This document shows, one piece after another, positions 17,651 to 34,088 of a DNA stretch of 64,000 bases. The translations under genes were made by a program, and so were the position numbers. How positions within the stretch are numbered: the first letter of the stretch is position 1; each line of letters starts with the position of its first letter. Source of the stretch: Clostridium pasteurianum (lineage in GTDB: Bacteria > Bacillota > Clostridia > Clostridiales > Clostridiaceae). The notes below the pieces were generated by a model. That model worked only from the letters and a program-made list of their open reading frames with translations. It did not search any database and was not told the DNA's origin. Location: contig NZ_MCGV01000001.1 of the NCBI RefSeq assembly GCF_001705235.1, positions 2,232,001-2,296,000 of the forward strand, written 5' to 3'.

Positions 17651-18166
17651 CTAATCAGATATTATATATTTCTTTTTCGTCAATTCATCTATTATATTTT
17701 TCATATCCTCTTCATTTTCCGCACTTATAGTATGCAGGTGAACTCCTCCTGTAAGTATAGAAAGAGGCTCAGCTCCATAGTTATGAAGTTTTTTCATAAA
17801 GTTTTTCACATCAAAAAGCGTTCTAACCATAAGTATTCCACGTATTTCTCCATAAAGAGGGTGTTCTATAATAACATCTTCAACAATTCCTCCAAATTTA
17901 ACAACTGAATTAAGTTCGTCTTCTATATCTTCAGTATTATGTGATACTGCTAGTACTCTTTTTACTGAACTAAAAGTATCTTTCGTAGTTATATATCCTT
18001 TAGGTGTAGCTATTATTTTATTGCCCTCTGCTCTAAGTATAGCTATATCCTTTACAATAATTTGTCTTGTTACACCTAAGTCTTTTGCAATTGTACTTCC
18101 CTTAATAGGTTCATCACTTTTTTTTAATATATCTTTTATATTTTTTCTTCTTGTTTCAGAAATCAT
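17651..18166 (-). CDS. niaR: NiaR-type transcription repressor of NAD/niacin genes
   Basis: About 171 residues. An N-terminal HTH_11 winged helix (residues 5-60, GSTIAKDLGVTRQIIVKDIA) is joined to a C-terminal 3H domain. Conserved histidines appear in EHPLYGEIRG and GGVHLHTI, the metal/niacin-binding set. Family members bind nicotinic acid and repress NAD biosynthesis or niacin uptake genes. None of those genes lie in the window, so it would act in trans. The ATG at 18166 (ribosome site GGTGA) is preferred over the ATG four codons upstream, which overlaps that site. Confidence 0.88.
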   Translation of the reverse strand: MISETRRKNIKDILKKSDEPIKGSTIAKDLGVTRQIIVKDIAILRAEGNKIIATPKGYITTKDTFSSVKRVLAVSHNTEDIEDELNSVVKFGGIVEDVIIEHPLYGEIRGILMVRTLFDVKNFMKKLHNYGAEPLSILTGGVHLHTISAENEEDMKNIIDELTKKKYIISD

Positions 18167-18227
18167 ACATATCACCATACTTTAATTATATTTATATATA
18201 TAATTTTATCATATATAATAACATATA

Positions 18228-18710
18228 TTAATTTTTATCATCACATTTTTGCAATATATTGAGCTTTAAATCATTGCCAATTTTATTATCATGATTTTTT
18301 ACCAAAAATAACACTTCATCATTTTCTAATTCCTTAATGAGGCAATAACCAATATATCCATGATTATAATAAATATATATGCTTTTTATGCTGCTAAACT
18401 TTTTTATTTTTCCCTTTGTTATCTTATCTAAAATAACTATAATTGACTTATCGATTAAGTTTGTATGTACCTTTATTTTACCTATATCATGCAAAAGAGC
18501 TGCTTTTATTAAATCGTTTGAATCTATAAAATTAAGCTTACATTCTTCCTCTACATCCCTTGCTACATTAACTGAGTGCTTTTGCTCATGAATAGATAAT
18601 TTATTAAACAGAGTAATTTCAGCTACATTTAAATATTTTTTAACATACTTTTTATCTTCTGAATTCATATTTGCAACTACATAACTAAAAAATTGTCTTA
18701 TCCTATTCAC
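18228..18710 (-). CDS. HD-domain phosphohydrolase-like protein
   Basis: About 160 residues with an HD domain: His in HEQKHSVNVARD and the metal-binding pair in AALLHDIGKIKVH (about residues 72-84), followed by YYNHGYIGYCL and LVKNHDNKIG histidines. The order matches HD/HDIG metal-dependent phosphohydrolases of nucleotides. No other domain or membrane segment is apparent. A GTG start at 18710 is chosen because the in-frame GTG at 18719 lies within the GGAG ribosome site. Substrate unknown. Confidence 0.8.
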   Translation of the reverse strand: MNRIRQFFSYVVANMNSEDKKYVKKYLNVAEITLFNKLSIHEQKHSVNVARDVEEECKLNFIDSNDLIKAALLHDIGKIKVHTNLIDKSIIVILDKITKGKIKKFSSIKSIYIYYNHGYIGYCLIKELENDEVLFLVKNHDNKIGNDLKLNILQKCDDKN

Positions 18711-18763
18711 TATAATCACTCCAAACTTAACCTTATTATAACAAATAATTTAAATTAGTATAT

Positions 18764-18796
18764 AAAAAAAGATAGTAGATTAAATATCTACTATCT
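18764..18796 (-). terminator. rRNA operon terminator
   Basis: AGATAGTAGAT and ATCTACTATCT form an 11-bp stem directly after tRNA-Ala on the minus strand, followed by a T-run. It ends the rrn-tRNA transcript. Confidence 0.85.
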
Positions 18797-18798
18797 TA

Positions 18799-18874
18799 TG
18801 GTGGAGAATAAGAGATTCGAACTCTTGACCCCCTGCGTGCAAGGCAGGTGCTCTCCCAGCTGAGCTAATCCCCC
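18799..18874 (-). tRNA. tRNA-Ala (TGC)
   Basis: The acceptor GGGGGAT pairs with ATTCTCC, with A discriminator and encoded CCA. The anticodon loop CTTGCAC gives TGC. Last gene of the rrn operon, 76 nt. Confidence 0.95.
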
Positions 18875-18877
18875 ATA

Positions 18878-18954
18878 TGGTGGACCTTCAGGGACTCGAA
18901 CCCCAGACCGACCGGTTATGAGCCGGTTGCTCTAACCAACTGAGCTAAAGATCC
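18878..18954 (-). tRNA. tRNA-Met (CAT), elongator-like
   Basis: The acceptor GGATCTT pairs with AAGGTCC, with encoded CCA. The anticodon loop CTCATAA gives CAT. The paired first acceptor position (G1-C72) argues against initiator tRNA. The overall sequence resembles elongator Met of clostridia; tRNA-Ile with a lysidine-modified CAT is less likely. It lies between 5S rRNA and tRNA-Ala. Confidence 0.88.
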
Positions 18955-18957
18955 ATT

Positions 18958-19075
18958 ACCCGGCAATGACCTACTCTCCCACAGGGCAACCCCTGCAGTA
19001 CCATCGGCGCTTTGGTTCTTAACCTTCGTGTTCGGTATGGGAACGGGTGTTGCAACCAAGCTATGATCACCGGAT
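18958..19075 (-). rRNA. rrf: 5S ribosomal RNA
   Basis: On the minus strand the sequence begins near TCCGGTGATCATAGC, contains CACCCGTTCCCATACCGAAC and ends with GTAGGTCATTGCCGG. The 5' and 3' ends pair. Ends are approximate to a few bases. Confidence 0.95.
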
Positions 19076-19149
19076 TTACATTTTGTTTTTTGAAAGTTTT
19101 ATATACTTTCAAAATTGCATAGTAACTTATATATATTTACTCTTTATTG

Positions 19150-22057
<2,908 letters not shown>

Positions 22058-22169
22058 GTAAATATATTTAAATTCAAACAACAAAGAATTAACTTTGCCT
22101 TGCTTTAGAGTATTACTCTTATTCATTACTATGCAATTTTCAAAGTACATTAGAGAGAATTAAGCTCTC

Positions 22170-23823
<1,654 letters not shown>

Positions 23824-23861
23824 CAAAGTTCAAATCTCCGCTGCATTCATGCAGCTTTTAT

Positions 23862-23890
23862 ATAATATCACCTATGAGCTTTCATGTCAA
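23862..23890 (-). promoter_or_regulatory. rRNA operon promoter
   Basis: On the minus strand TTGACA (23885-23890) is followed after 17 bp by TATTAT (23862-23867). It lies about 130 bp upstream of the 16S gene and just before a GCTGCATGAATGCAGC hairpin. The rest of 23735-24114 is AT-rich leader and upstream DNA with no convincing gene; further upstream promoters are possible but not distinct. Confidence 0.8.
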
Positions 23891-24114
23891 CACTTTTTTT
23901 TAAGTTTTTCAAAACTTATTAAATGTTATCATTTGTACTCATTAAGTTCTGCTGTCTTGCGACAACAGATAATATCTTACCACATTATAATTTATACATT
24001 CACATGATTTCTTGTGATTACGTTAAATATATCAATATTTCTTATGATTTTTACATTATACTTCATTTTTCTCATATTGATACTCACGGTATAGTTTACT
24101 TAATTATTTCAATA

Positions 24115-24149
24115 AAAAAGCTCGTGAATCCTTGATTTCACGAGCTTTT
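24115..24149 (-). terminator. gyrA terminator
   Basis: AAAAGCTCGTGAA and TTCACGAGCTTTT form a strong hairpin 50 bp after the gyrA stop, with a following T-run on the minus strand. It separates gyrA from the rrn promoter. Confidence 0.85.
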
Positions 24150-24197
24150 AATTCAAATAATTTATTTAAGAACATAAATTATAAATAATTAAATTAT

Positions 24198-26672
24198 TTA
24201 TAAATCACTATTCTTTTCATCAGCTTCTTCACTATCACTATCATCTGATGAATCTTCATTATTTATTTTAGCTATAGCTAAAACTTTTTCGTCTTCACTT
24301 TTTCTCATAAGCGTAACACCCATAGCATTTCTACTTGTTGTCGATATATCTTCTACATTTATTCTAATTGCTATACCAAGACTATTTATAAGCATAAGTT
24401 CATCGCCGTCTTTTACCATTCTGACACCTACAAGTTTTCCCGTTTTATCAGAAACCTTATAAGTTATAAGTCCCTTTCCGCCTCTGTGCTGGCACTTATA
24501 TTCTCCAGAATGTGTTCTCTTACCAAATCCATTTTCACTTACAACAAGTACATCGCTTTCTTTATCTGATATTTCCATTCCTACAACAAAATCAGATTGT
24601 TTAAGACTTATTCCTTTTACTCCAAGTGCATTTCTTCCAAGAGGTCTTACATCGTGCTCATTGAATTTTATAGCGAGACCACTGTTAGTTACAATTAGAA
24701 TATCATCATTACCTTCTGTTATTCTAACAGAAACTAATTCATCATCGTCATTAAGATTTATAGCAATAAGTCCACTCTTCCTTATATTTTTATATAATCC
24801 TACTAATGTTTTCTTAATAATGCCCTTTTTAGTACACATAACTAAGAAACTTTTTTCATCAAATTCCTTAAGAGCTATAACAGCCTGTATTTTTTCATTT
24901 GCATCAAGCTGTAATATATTAATAACATTAGTTCCTTTAGCAACTCTTCCTGCTTCAGGTATTTGATAAGCCTTGAGCATATACATTCTTCCGTGATTTG
25001 TAAAGAATAAGATATTACTATGCGTTGAAGTTATAAATATATTCTCTACAAAATCATTTTCTTTTGTACTCATGGCCTGTATACCTCTACCCCCTCTTTT
25101 TTGGGCAGTATAAGTATCAGCATTTATTCTCTTTATATAACCTGCATGAGTAAGAGTTATAACTACATCTTCTTCTTGTATTAGGTCCTCTATGTCTATA
25201 TCATTTTCAGCTCTCTCTATTGTAGTTCTTCTCTCATCACCATATTTGTCCTTTATTTCATTAAGTTCTACTTTTATGATATTAAGAATTTTATTTTCAT
25301 CTGCAAGAATGCTTTTTAAGTTTTCTATAGTCTTTATTAATTCATTGTATTCTGCTTCTATTTTTTCTCTTTCAAGACCTGTTAACCTCTGAAGTTTTAA
25401 ATCAAGGATTGCCTGCGCCTGCTTTTCTGAAAGAGCAAATTTATCCATTAATCCTTGTTTTGCTTCCTGAGTTGTTTTAGATGATCTTATTAAATTTATT
25501 ACTGCATCTATATTATCTAAAGCTATTTTTAAGCCTTCTAAAATATGAGCTCTTGCTTGTGCCTTATTAAGATCAAACTCGGTTCTTCTTGTTATAACTT
25601 CTTCCTGGAATGAAATATAATGCTGCAAAATTTGTTTTAAATTTAATACTTCAGGTTTATTATTAACTAATGCTAACATGTTTATTCCAAAAGTATCTTG
25701 AAGTCTAGTATGCTTATATAATTGATTTAATACTATATTTGCATTTCCATCTCTTTTTATTTCTACAACAATTCTCATTCCGTCTCTATCTGATTCATCA
25801 CGAAGATCACTTATACCAGTAATTTTCTTCTCTTTAACTAAATCAGCAATATTCTCTACTAGTTTTGCTTTGTTTACCTGATAAGGTATTTCAGTGATTA
25901 TAATTCTTTGTCTTTCATTGTCATCTACTTCAATTTCAGATTTAGCCCTTACAATTATTTTTCCTCTTCCTGTTTCATAAGCAGCTCTTATACCAGATTT
26001 GCCCATTATGCTTCCAGCTGTAGGAAAATCAGGTCCTTTTATTTTTGACATAAGTTCAAGTACCGTAGATTCTGGATTATCAATAAGCATTGTTATTCCA
26101 TCTATAACCTCATTCAAATTATGAGGCGGTATATTAGTAGCCATTCCAACTGCAATACCAGCTGAACCATTTACTAATAAATTAGGAAATCTAGATGGTA
26201 TTACAACCGGTTCCTTTTCTTCACCATCAAAGTTAGGCATAAAGTCTACAGTATTTTTTCCTATATCCCTTATCATTTCAGTGGCAATTTTGTTCATCTT
26301 TGCTTCTGTATACCTCATGGCCGCAGCTGAATCTCCATCCACTGAACCAAAATTTCCATGTCCGTCAACGAGTGGATATCTTAAGTTAAAATCTTGTGCT
26401 AATCTAACTAAAGCATCATAAACAGAAGAATCTCCATGTGGATGATATTTACCTAAAACATCTCCAACTATTCTTGCACATTTTCTATATCCCTTCTCAG
26501 GGGTTAATCCAAGTTCATGCATTGAATATAATATTCTTCTATGAACTGGCTTAAGTCCATCTCTTACATCTGGAAGTGCACGACTTACTATAACACTCAT
26601 TGCATAATCTATATAACACTTTTTCATTTCACTGCTTATATCTACAGGTAAAACTTTTCCTTCATTTTGCAT
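24198..26672 (-). CDS. gyrA: DNA gyrase subunit A
   Basis: Breakage-reunion subunit of the A2B2 topoisomerase that introduces negative supercoils. 824 residues, normal length. The catalytic Tyr is in [11 protein letters not shown] (Tyr121). The quinolone region [10 protein letters not shown] keeps Ser and Asp at the positions equivalent to E. coli 83 and 87, so no common resistance change is seen. The C-terminal half carries the beta-pinwheel repeats with the GyrA-box (around [11 protein letters not shown]) and ends in an acidic tail. Ribosome site AGAGGTG. It lies 24 bp after gyrB, so the two are co-transcribed; a terminator follows. Confidence 0.98.
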   Translation of the reverse strand: MQNEGKVLPVDISSEMKKCYIDYAMSVIVSRALPDVRDGLKPVHRRILYSMHELGLTPEKGYRKCARIVGDVLGKYHPHGDSSVYDALVRLAQDFNLRYPLVDGHGNFGSVDGDSAAAMRYTEAKMNKIATEMIRDIGKNTVDFMPNFDGEEKEPVVIPSRFPNLLVNGSAGIAVGMATNIPPHNLNEVIDGITMLIDNPESTVLELMSKIKGPDFPTAGSIMGKSGIRAAYETGRGKIIVRAKSEIEVDDNERQRIIITEIPYQVNKAKLVENIADLVKEKKITGISDLRDESDRDGMRIVVEIKRDGNANIVLNQLYKHTRLQDTFGINMLALVNNKPEVLNLKQILQHYISFQEEVITRRTEFDLNKAQARAHILEGLKIALDNIDAVINLIRSSKTTQEAKQGLMDKFALSEKQAQAILDLKLQRLTGLEREKIEAEYNELIKTIENLKSILADENKILNIIKVELNEIKDKYGDERRTTIERAENDIDIEDLIQEEDVVITLTHAGYIKRINADTYTAQKRGGRGIQAMSTKENDFVENIFITSTHSNILFFTNHGRMYMLKAYQIPEAGRVAKGTNVINILQLDANEKIQAVIALKEFDEKSFLVMCTKKGIIKKTLVGLYKNIRKSGLIAINLNDDDELVSVRITEGNDDILIVTNSGLAIKFNEHDVRPLGRNALGVKGISLKQSDFVVGMEISDKESDVLVVSENGFGKRTHSGEYKCQHRGGKGLITYKVSDKTGKLVGVRMVKDGDELMLINSLGIAIRINVEDISTTSRNAMGVTLMRKSEDEKVLAIAKINNEDSSDDSDSEEADEKNSDL

Positions 26673-26696
26673 ATATTACACACCTCTTTTAATGCA

Positions 26697-28628
<1,932 letters not shown>

Positions 28629-28633
28629 TCATT

Positions 28634-28897
28634 TTATGACTCTAAATATACAGCTGCTGATCTTTTGCATAACGTTGAAGATGAAATTGGGGATAGAAAT
28701 ATTTTGCTCTTTTTATCGACTTCTGCAATAACAAAAGACTTTGGCGGTTCATTTGTTATTCTCTCAACAAAACCATCTTCTTCTGACATCCTTAAAAACT
28801 GACTTGTGTCTGCACTATACATAGTTGTTTCAATATCAAAAATTCCTATTACATCTTTTATAGGAACTACCACATTCTCTCCTAAATGTAAAAACAT
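28634..28897 (-). CDS. remB: RemB-like (DUF370) regulator
   Basis: 87 residues of the DUF370 family (MFLHLGENVVVPIKDVIGIF), matching YaaB/RemB between recF and gyrB in Firmicutes. Relatives of RemA/RemB regulate extracellular matrix genes in Bacillus; in Clostridium the targets are unknown. The ATG at 28897 fits the AAGGAGG ribosome site with a 6-nt gap. An in-frame ATG seven codons upstream overlaps that site and the recF stop, so it is rejected as start. Confidence 0.85.
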   Translation of the reverse strand: MFLHLGENVVVPIKDVIGIFDIETTMYSADTSQFLRMSEEDGFVERITNEPPKSFVIAEVDKKSKIFLSPISSSTLCKRSAAVYLES

Positions 28898-28917
28898 AAA
28901 TTTCCTCCTTATTTTCA

Positions 28918-30009
28918 TTAAAATTCCATTACTTTACCTTGATGAATTTTAAAAATCTTAAAATCATTTCTCAGATACTTTTTTATGTCATCTATTCCTG
29001 TACAAGTTATAATTGTCTGTATTCCTTCTAAAGAGTTCAATATATATTCTTGCCTATTTTTATCAAGTTCAGACAGAACATCATCTAATAAAAGCACAGG
29101 AGTCTCACCTGATATATCTTTAATAATTTGTATTGAGGCAAATTTAATTGTCAAAACCGATGTCCTTTGCTGTCCTTGAGAACCAAAACTTTTAGCATCT
29201 ATTCCATTTATCTTTATATTGAAATCATCCCTATGAGGACCTACTGAAGTGCTCCCTTTTTCCATATCCTTTTTATGATTTTCTTTGAGTAAATAAAATA
29301 ACTCATCTGAAATTTTATTTTTGTCCTTAACACTCGTTAAGTAATTAAATTGTATTTCTTCATTTCCTTGAGTTATATCTGAGTGGATGGACTTTCCTTT
29401 TTCATTGAGACTTTCTAAGTATTTTAATCTGCTTCGCATTATAGAACTTCCAAACTCACTCAATTGTTTGTCGTATACATTTAGGATATTACTTTCCCAG
29501 AATTTTCTGTTCTTAAGCACACTATTCCTCTGCTCTAATATTTTATTGTATTGGACAAGGTTATAATAATACCCATGATCTAACTTTGATATTTCCATAT
29601 CCAGAAATTTTCTCCTACACCCTGGAGATTCCTTTACAATCTTTAAATCTTCTGGTGAAAACATAACAACATTAAATATCCCAAAAAGCTCAGATATTTT
29701 CTTTAATTTTATTGAGTTAATATTTATGCCCTTCTTACCACTTTTAAATATTTTTATCTCTATTTTTTTATCTAGCGGTTTCCTTGATACATTTAATCTT
29801 ATAAAAGCCTCTTCTTTATCCCACTTTATAAGTTCCTTATCTTTATTAGTACGATGAGACTTACCAAGACCACAATAAAAAATGCTTTCTAGTATATTTG
29901 TTTTCCCTTGTGCATTTTTTCCAGTTAAAATATTAACATTTTTATTAAAATTAATTTCCATGTTGTCATAATTTCTAAAATTATCTAAATTTAAATTTTT
30001 AATATACAT
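28918..30009 (-). CDS. recF: DNA replication and repair protein RecF
   Basis: An SMC-like ATPase that helps load RecA at single-strand gaps with RecO and RecR. 363 residues, standard. Walker A is LTGKNAQGKTNILESI (about residues 29-44), the signature motif is GSQGQQRTSVLTIKFA, and Walker B/D-loop is PVLLLDDVLSELD. It is located between the S4-domain gene and remB. Confidence 0.96.
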   Translation of the reverse strand: MYIKNLNLDNFRNYDNMEINFNKNVNILTGKNAQGKTNILESIFYCGLGKSHRTNKDKELIKWDKEEAFIRLNVSRKPLDKKIEIKIFKSGKKGININSIKLKKISELFGIFNVVMFSPEDLKIVKESPGCRRKFLDMEISKLDHGYYYNLVQYNKILEQRNSVLKNRKFWESNILNVYDKQLSEFGSSIMRSRLKYLESLNEKGKSIHSDITQGNEEIQFNYLTSVKDKNKISDELFYLLKENHKKDMEKGSTSVGPHRDDFNIKINGIDAKSFGSQGQQRTSVLTIKFASIQIIKDISGETPVLLLDDVLSELDKNRQEYILNSLEGIQTIITCTGIDDIKKYLRNDFKIFKIHQGKVMEF

Positions 30010-30055
30010 AATAACACCTATTATTATAACATAAGTATCAATTCTAAGTCCAAAC

Positions 30056-30262
30056 CTATACTATTTTATAAACTTCATTCTGGAACTCTACACTATCGCC
30101 CTTATGAATTTTTTTACCTCTTCTAAGTTCAACTGTACCATTGACTTTAACATCACCGTTCAAAATATACATTTTAGCTTCTGAGCCAAGGGTAACTGCT
30201 CCACACCACTTAAGTAGGGAATCCAATTTTATAAATTCAGTATTAATACTTATCTCTTTCAT
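30056..30262 (-). CDS. yaaA: S4-domain RNA-binding protein YaaA
   Basis: A small protein of about 68 residues with an S4 RNA-binding fold (DSLLKWCGAVTLGSEAKMYI, GDVKVNGTVELRRGKKIHKG). It sits at its conserved place between dnaN and recF. Family members are thought to act in ribosome-related processes. The ATG at 30262 is 13 nt after AGGAGG, a little long; no better start is seen, since the upstream in-frame TTG overlaps the ribosome site. Confidence 0.88.
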   Translation of the reverse strand: MKEISINTEFIKLDSLLKWCGAVTLGSEAKMYILNGDVKVNGTVELRRGKKIHKGDSVEFQNEVYKIV

Positions 30263-30292
30263 TTTTACAATTTTTCCTCCTGAACACAAATT

Positions 30293-31393
30293 CTAAATAG
30301 CAGCCAATCTTACTGGTAAAATTAAATACGTGCAATCATCGTTTTCTTTATTTTTTATAATGCAGGGACTTATACTGCTTGAAAAGTTCATTACAATCTC
30401 ATCTTCATTCATGATTTTTAGTACATCAATTAAGTATTTTGAGTTAAATGCAATTTTTAATGGCTGACCTTGCAAAATTATATTCATTTCTTCTCTTACG
30501 TTTCCCAATTGAGAATTAGAGGTTATTACCATTAAGTCATCTTCAATATCTAGTTTAATAAGATTGTTATTTCCATCCTTTGCCATAAGGGAAGCTCTTT
30601 CTATACAATCAAGCAAATCTTCCTTTTTAGCCACTATATTTAAATTATACTCCTCAGGAATTATTGAATTGTATTTTATAAATTCACCTTCAAGTAATCT
30701 AGATATTACCTTAGTATCTCCGAGATTAAACAATATATGGTTTGAAGTAAATGTAATATTTACATCTCCCTCATCTTCCAATATTTTTATAACTTCATTA
30801 AGGGTTTTACCTGGGATTACTGCATTTATGCTAGTTTCACTATCTATATATTCACTTCTAAGTGCCAATCTATATCCATCTATAGCAACTAAATTTAATT
30901 TTGCATTTTTCACTTCAAATAAAACTCCAGTTAAAATAGGTCTTGTTTCATCTTGAGCTATAGCAAAACTGGTACCTTTTATCATGCTTTTTAAAGTTTT
31001 TTGATTTATAGTAAATATGGAATCTTCATTTATCTCAGGTAAACTTGGAAAATCATCTGGATTTAAATATATAAGTGTAAATTTAGACTTATTGCAGGTT
31101 ATCTCAACGCAGTTATTTTCTGTAGTTATTATTTCAACTTTAGAATTTGGAAGTTTTCTTATTATTTCGCTAAAAAGTCTAGCATCTAAAACAACTCTTC
31201 CTGATTCTAGTACTTCAACATTTATTTTAGTTTCAATACTTAAATCTATATCTGAACCAATTAAAGTAAGTTGATTATTTTCTGCATTCATGTATATACC
31301 CTGAAGTACTGGCATTGTTGATTTTCCAGTAACTGCTTTTTGTGCTGTCATTATAGCTTCTTGTAATATATTTTTTTCACAAATAAATTTCAT
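30293..31393 (-). CDS. dnaN: DNA polymerase III beta subunit (sliding clamp)
   Basis: A processivity clamp of 366 residues forming three similar DNA_pol3_beta domains. It starts MKFICEKNILQEAI and ends with the typical ...YLILPVRL. The ATG at 31393 is chosen for its AAGGAGG ribosome site; the frame is open further upstream but that part is AT-rich intergenic DNA with Tyr/Leu-rich low-complexity translation. It follows dnaA by 257 bp containing DnaA boxes. Confidence 0.97.
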   Translation of the reverse strand: MKFICEKNILQEAIMTAQKAVTGKSTMPVLQGIYMNAENNQLTLIGSDIDLSIETKINVEVLESGRVVLDARLFSEIIRKLPNSKVEIITTENNCVEITCNKSKFTLIYLNPDDFPSLPEINEDSIFTINQKTLKSMIKGTSFAIAQDETRPILTGVLFEVKNAKLNLVAIDGYRLALRSEYIDSETSINAVIPGKTLNEVIKILEDEGDVNITFTSNHILFNLGDTKVISRLLEGEFIKYNSIIPEEYNLNIVAKKEDLLDCIERASLMAKDGNNNLIKLDIEDDLMVITSNSQLGNVREEMNIILQGQPLKIAFNSKYLIDVLKIMNEDEIVMNFSSSISPCIIKNKENDDCTYLILPVRLAAI

Positions 31394-31487
31394 TAAAACG
31401 TCCTCCTTATTAACAGGTATAAATAACAAAAAAAGTAGGTAAGATATATTAAAAGTTAAGTAGTAATAGTAGTAGGGCTTGTGAATT

Positions 31488-31580
31488 TGTTGATAAGTGG
31501 TTATAGCCAATAAATATCAAGGTTCACAAGAAAAAAATAACTGTGGATAATTTAGGGGTAAGTACTCAACGTTATCAACA
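31488..31580. promoter_or_regulatory. DnaA-box cluster between dnaA and dnaN
   Basis: TGTTGATAA (31488-31496), TGTGGATAA (31542-31550, a perfect reverse-strand TTATCCACA) and TTATCAACA (31572-31580). A near-match ATATCCACA follows at about 31610-31618. These lie downstream of dnaA, as in bipartite Firmicute origins. Confidence 0.75.
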
Positions 31581-31650
31581 GTATTAACACGTAAAGTAAA
31601 ATAAAAAAAATATCCACAAGCTATTCTAAATAAATAATAAACAGCTGTTA

Positions 31651-32988
31651 TTACTTTGGTGAAAGACGTTTCGTAATTTCATTTATGGTATATTTTAAAT
31701 CATCATCTTCTTTTAAACATGATGATATTTTCTCATAAGCATGAATTACTGTAGTATGATCTCTTCCGCCAAAAGCTTCTCCAATTTTAGGTAATGACAT
31801 ATCTGTCAATTTTCTAGAAAGGTACATTGCAATTTGTCTTGGAAAAGCTATATTTTTTGTACGCCTAGCTGATTTGAAGTCCTCAATTTTTAAATTAAAG
31901 TAGCTTGAAACTACATCTTGAATCAAATCTATTGTTATCTGTTTATTTTGCTTGCTTGAAATAATATCTTTGAGAGCTTCAGACGCTAGATCTACACTTA
32001 TTTCTTTATTAGTGAGAGATGAAAAAGCCACTATTCTTATAAGTGCCCCTTCTAGCTCTCTTATGTTCGATTTAATTTGTGTTGCTATGTACACCATAAC
32101 GTCGTTTGGTATATTTAAATGGTCTACGTCGGCTTTTTTCTTTAATATTGCTATTCTTGTTTCAAAATCAGGAGGTTGTATATCAGCTATTAATCCCCAT
32201 TCAAATCTTGAACGCAATCTATCTTCTAAAGTAGGAATTTCCTTTGGAGGTCTATCACTTGAAAGAATTATTTGTTTATTATTTTCATGTAATTCATTAA
32301 AAGTATGGAAAAATTCCTCTTGAGTACGTTCCTTCCCCGCTATAAACTGAACATCATCTATTAATAGAACATCTATATTTCTATATTTATTTCTAAATTC
32401 AACATTTTTATCATCTTTTATTGAATTGATTAGTTCATTTGTAAACTTTTCAGAAGAAACATATATAACCTTAGCTTTCGGATTATTGTCGAGTATGTAA
32501 TGGCCTATAGCCTGCATAAGATGAGTTTTTCCAAGACCTACCCCCCCATATATAAATAAGGGATTATAAGCTTTTGCAGGGGCTTCAGCTACAGCAAGAC
32601 ATGCAGCATGAGCAAATCTGTTGCTGTTACCTACTACAAATGAATCAAATTTGTACTTTGGATTAAGCATAGAAGATGAAGTATTATCTGGCGTTACTGC
32701 ATTAACTTCTGGCTTTTCATCAGTTTCCAAAGCTTCTTCAGATGCGATTAAAAATATTATATCGTATTTTTTAGTAGCAATAATTTTTACAGAATTTATT
32801 ATTAAATCTTTGTAGCGATTTTCAAGAATTTCTTTGGTAAATTGGTTTGGAACACCAAGGCGTATACTATCTTTATCAATAGATATAGGAGTGATACTTT
32901 TTATCCAAGTATTAAAGCTTACTTCTGTTAATTCGCCTTTTATTATGTTAATGGTTTTTTGCCACAGTTCGTTTAATTGGGCACCCAT
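31651..32988 (-). CDS. dnaA: Chromosomal replication initiator DnaA
   Basis: 445 residues. Domain I (1-85) binds partners, followed by a short linker (about 85-110). The AAA+ domain III has Walker [14 protein letters not shown] and Walker [15 protein letters not shown]. The C-terminal domain IV has the DnaA signature [14 protein letters not shown], which binds 9-mer DnaA boxes. It is flanked on both sides by DnaA-box clusters, so autoregulation is likely. Start ATG with ribosome site AGGAGG. Confidence 0.98.
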   Translation of the reverse strand: MGAQLNELWQKTINIIKGELTEVSFNTWIKSITPISIDKDSIRLGVPNQFTKEILENRYKDLIINSVKIIATKKYDIIFLIASEEALETDEKPEVNAVTPDNTSSSMLNPKYKFDSFVVGNSNRFAHAACLAVAEAPAKAYNPLFIYGGVGLGKTHLMQAIGHYILDNNPKAKVIYVSSEKFTNELINSIKDDKNVEFRNKYRNIDVLLIDDVQFIAGKERTQEEFFHTFNELHENNKQIILSSDRPPKEIPTLEDRLRSRFEWGLIADIQPPDFETRIAILKKKADVDHLNIPNDVMVYIATQIKSNIRELEGALIRIVAFSSLTNKEISVDLASEALKDIISSKQNKQITIDLIQDVVSSYFNLKIEDFKSARRTKNIAFPRQIAMYLSRKLTDMSLPKIGEAFGGRDHTTVIHAYEKISSCLKEDDDLKYTINEITKRLSPK

Positions 32989-33400
32989 AGTATATCCTCC
33001 TGTCTAAAAATTTATTTTAATATAAAGTAATTAACAAATTAATAACATAGTTATGAACAAAAATAAGTATACATTAGATTTCTTGACATATGAACTAAAA
33101 AATATTCACATGTTGATAATAATGTGAATGAATCTAAATTGTTAATAGTTATCCACAAATCTTCAATATTAATATTAACACATAATTCAAATTGAGAAAA
33201 TAAGTATTAAAATTAAAAAATAAAAAGAAAAAAAACAAGTTATCAACAGACTTATACACAGTTTGTGCATAACTTACTTTTGAAAAAGTTATTAACAGCC
33301 CTTTCATAATAATATCAAAACATAATAGTGTATTCAAGAAATTATCCACAAAAAAATTTAAAAAGTGAATAAATTACTAACATGTGTAAAAAAATTAATA
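32989..33400. other. oriC: Chromosomal replication origin oriC
   Basis: An AT-rich region between dnaA and rpmH, without genes. DnaA boxes: TTATGAACA (33051), TGTTGATAA (33111), TTATCCACA (33149-33157, perfect), TTATCAACA (33240), TTATACACA (33252), TGTGCATAA (33264, reverse) and TTATCCACA (33342-33350, perfect). Three boxes are packed within 33240-33272. A/T-only stretches (for example 33190-33238) could be the unwinding element. Gene orientation flips here, minus to the left and plus to the right. Confidence 0.92.
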
Positions 33401-33445
33401 TGTAGAGGTTAAATTTCAGTATAAAGTTTGGCATAGTCGTTTTCC

Positions 33446-33474
33446 TTGACATTAGATATATTGAAATATATAAT
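33446..33474 (+). promoter_or_regulatory. rpmH operon promoter
   Basis: TTGACA (33446-33451), 17-bp spacer, TATAAT (33469-33474). A perfect sigma-A promoter about 75 bp upstream of the rpmH start. Confidence 0.9.
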
Positions 33475-33548
33475 TATAAAGTAAAACTTTAATTTGGAAA
33501 GAGCGTGTTTCTATAAAATAGTAGAAAAGTCAAAGGGGGTGCATAAAC

Positions 33549-33683
33549 ATGTTTATGACATATCAGCCTAAAAAGAAACAGAGAAAAAGAGAACATGGCT
33601 TTAGAAAAAGAATGAGTACTTTATCTGGAAGAAAAGTTCTTAAAAGAAGAAGACTAAAAGGAAGAAAAAGATTGACAGCATAA
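33549..33683 (+). CDS. rpmH: Ribosomal protein L34
   Basis: 44 residues, starting [20 protein letters not shown] and ending KRLTA: the strongly basic L34 sequence of the large subunit. Ribosome site AAAGGGGGTG. First gene of the rpmH-rnpA-yidD-yidC-jag group at the origin. A hairpin directly after the stop may reduce read-through into rnpA, giving more L34 than RnpA. Confidence 0.97.
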   Translation: MFMTYQPKKKQRKREHGFRKRMSTLSGRKVLKRRRLKGRKRLTA

Positions 33684-33709
33684 GGCCGCGTTGTGTGGCC
33701 TTTTTCTGC
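33682..33709 (+). terminator. Attenuating hairpin between rpmH and rnpA
   Basis: AAGGCC and GGCCTT arms with a GC-rich 9-nt loop and a T-run directly after the rpmH stop. Since rnpA follows closely without a clear own promoter, partial termination is likely. Confidence 0.65.
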
Positions 33710-33728
33710 AATTTAGGGAGTAGTTTTT

Positions 33729-34088
33729 ATGAAAGAAAACAAAATAAGAAAAAATGCAGAATTTAGAAAAGTATATAGAAAAGGAAAGTCTTTTTCAAAT
33801 AAGCTATTAGTTTTGTATATTTACAAGAATAATTTATACAAAGATAAAAATAGAATTGGTATATCGGTTAGTAAAAAAGTTGGAAAGAGCGTAATTAGAA
33901 GTCGAGTTAAGCGATTGATTGGAGAAAGCTATCGATTGAATTGTCAAAATTTAAAAATAGGATATGATTTTGTTATTATAGCTAGAACAGCTTGTAATGG
34001 TAAACGTTATTCAGAAGTACAAAGTGCTATGAAAAATTTATTTTATAAGGCAGGCCTGGTTATGAATGATAAAGAAGATATTAATTAG
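33729..34088 (+). CDS. rnpA: Ribonuclease P protein component
   Basis: A 119-residue basic protein that assists RNase P RNA in maturing tRNA 5' ends. The RNR-type motif appears in [29 protein letters not shown]. Ribosome site AGGGAG. Its last 23 nt overlap the start of yidD. Confidence 0.95.
   Translation: MKENKIRKNAEFRKVYRKGKSFSNKLLVLYIYKNNLYKDKNRIGISVSKKVGKSVIRSRVKRLIGESYRLNCQNLKIGYDFVIIARTACNGKRYSEVQSAMKNLFYKAGLVMNDKEDIN

Noticed and set aside
23923-24135. 70-codon frame between the rrn promoter and gyrA
   Set aside because: AT-rich upstream DNA, no ribosome site, runs into the gyrA terminator.
24198-26672. Possible quinolone-resistance change in gyrA
   Set aside because: Ser and Asp at the two main resistance positions are wild type.
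33149-33349. 66-codon minus-strand frame in oriC
   Set aside because: Its sequence is DnaA boxes and AT-rich DNA; Phe/Asn-rich translation without a ribosome site.
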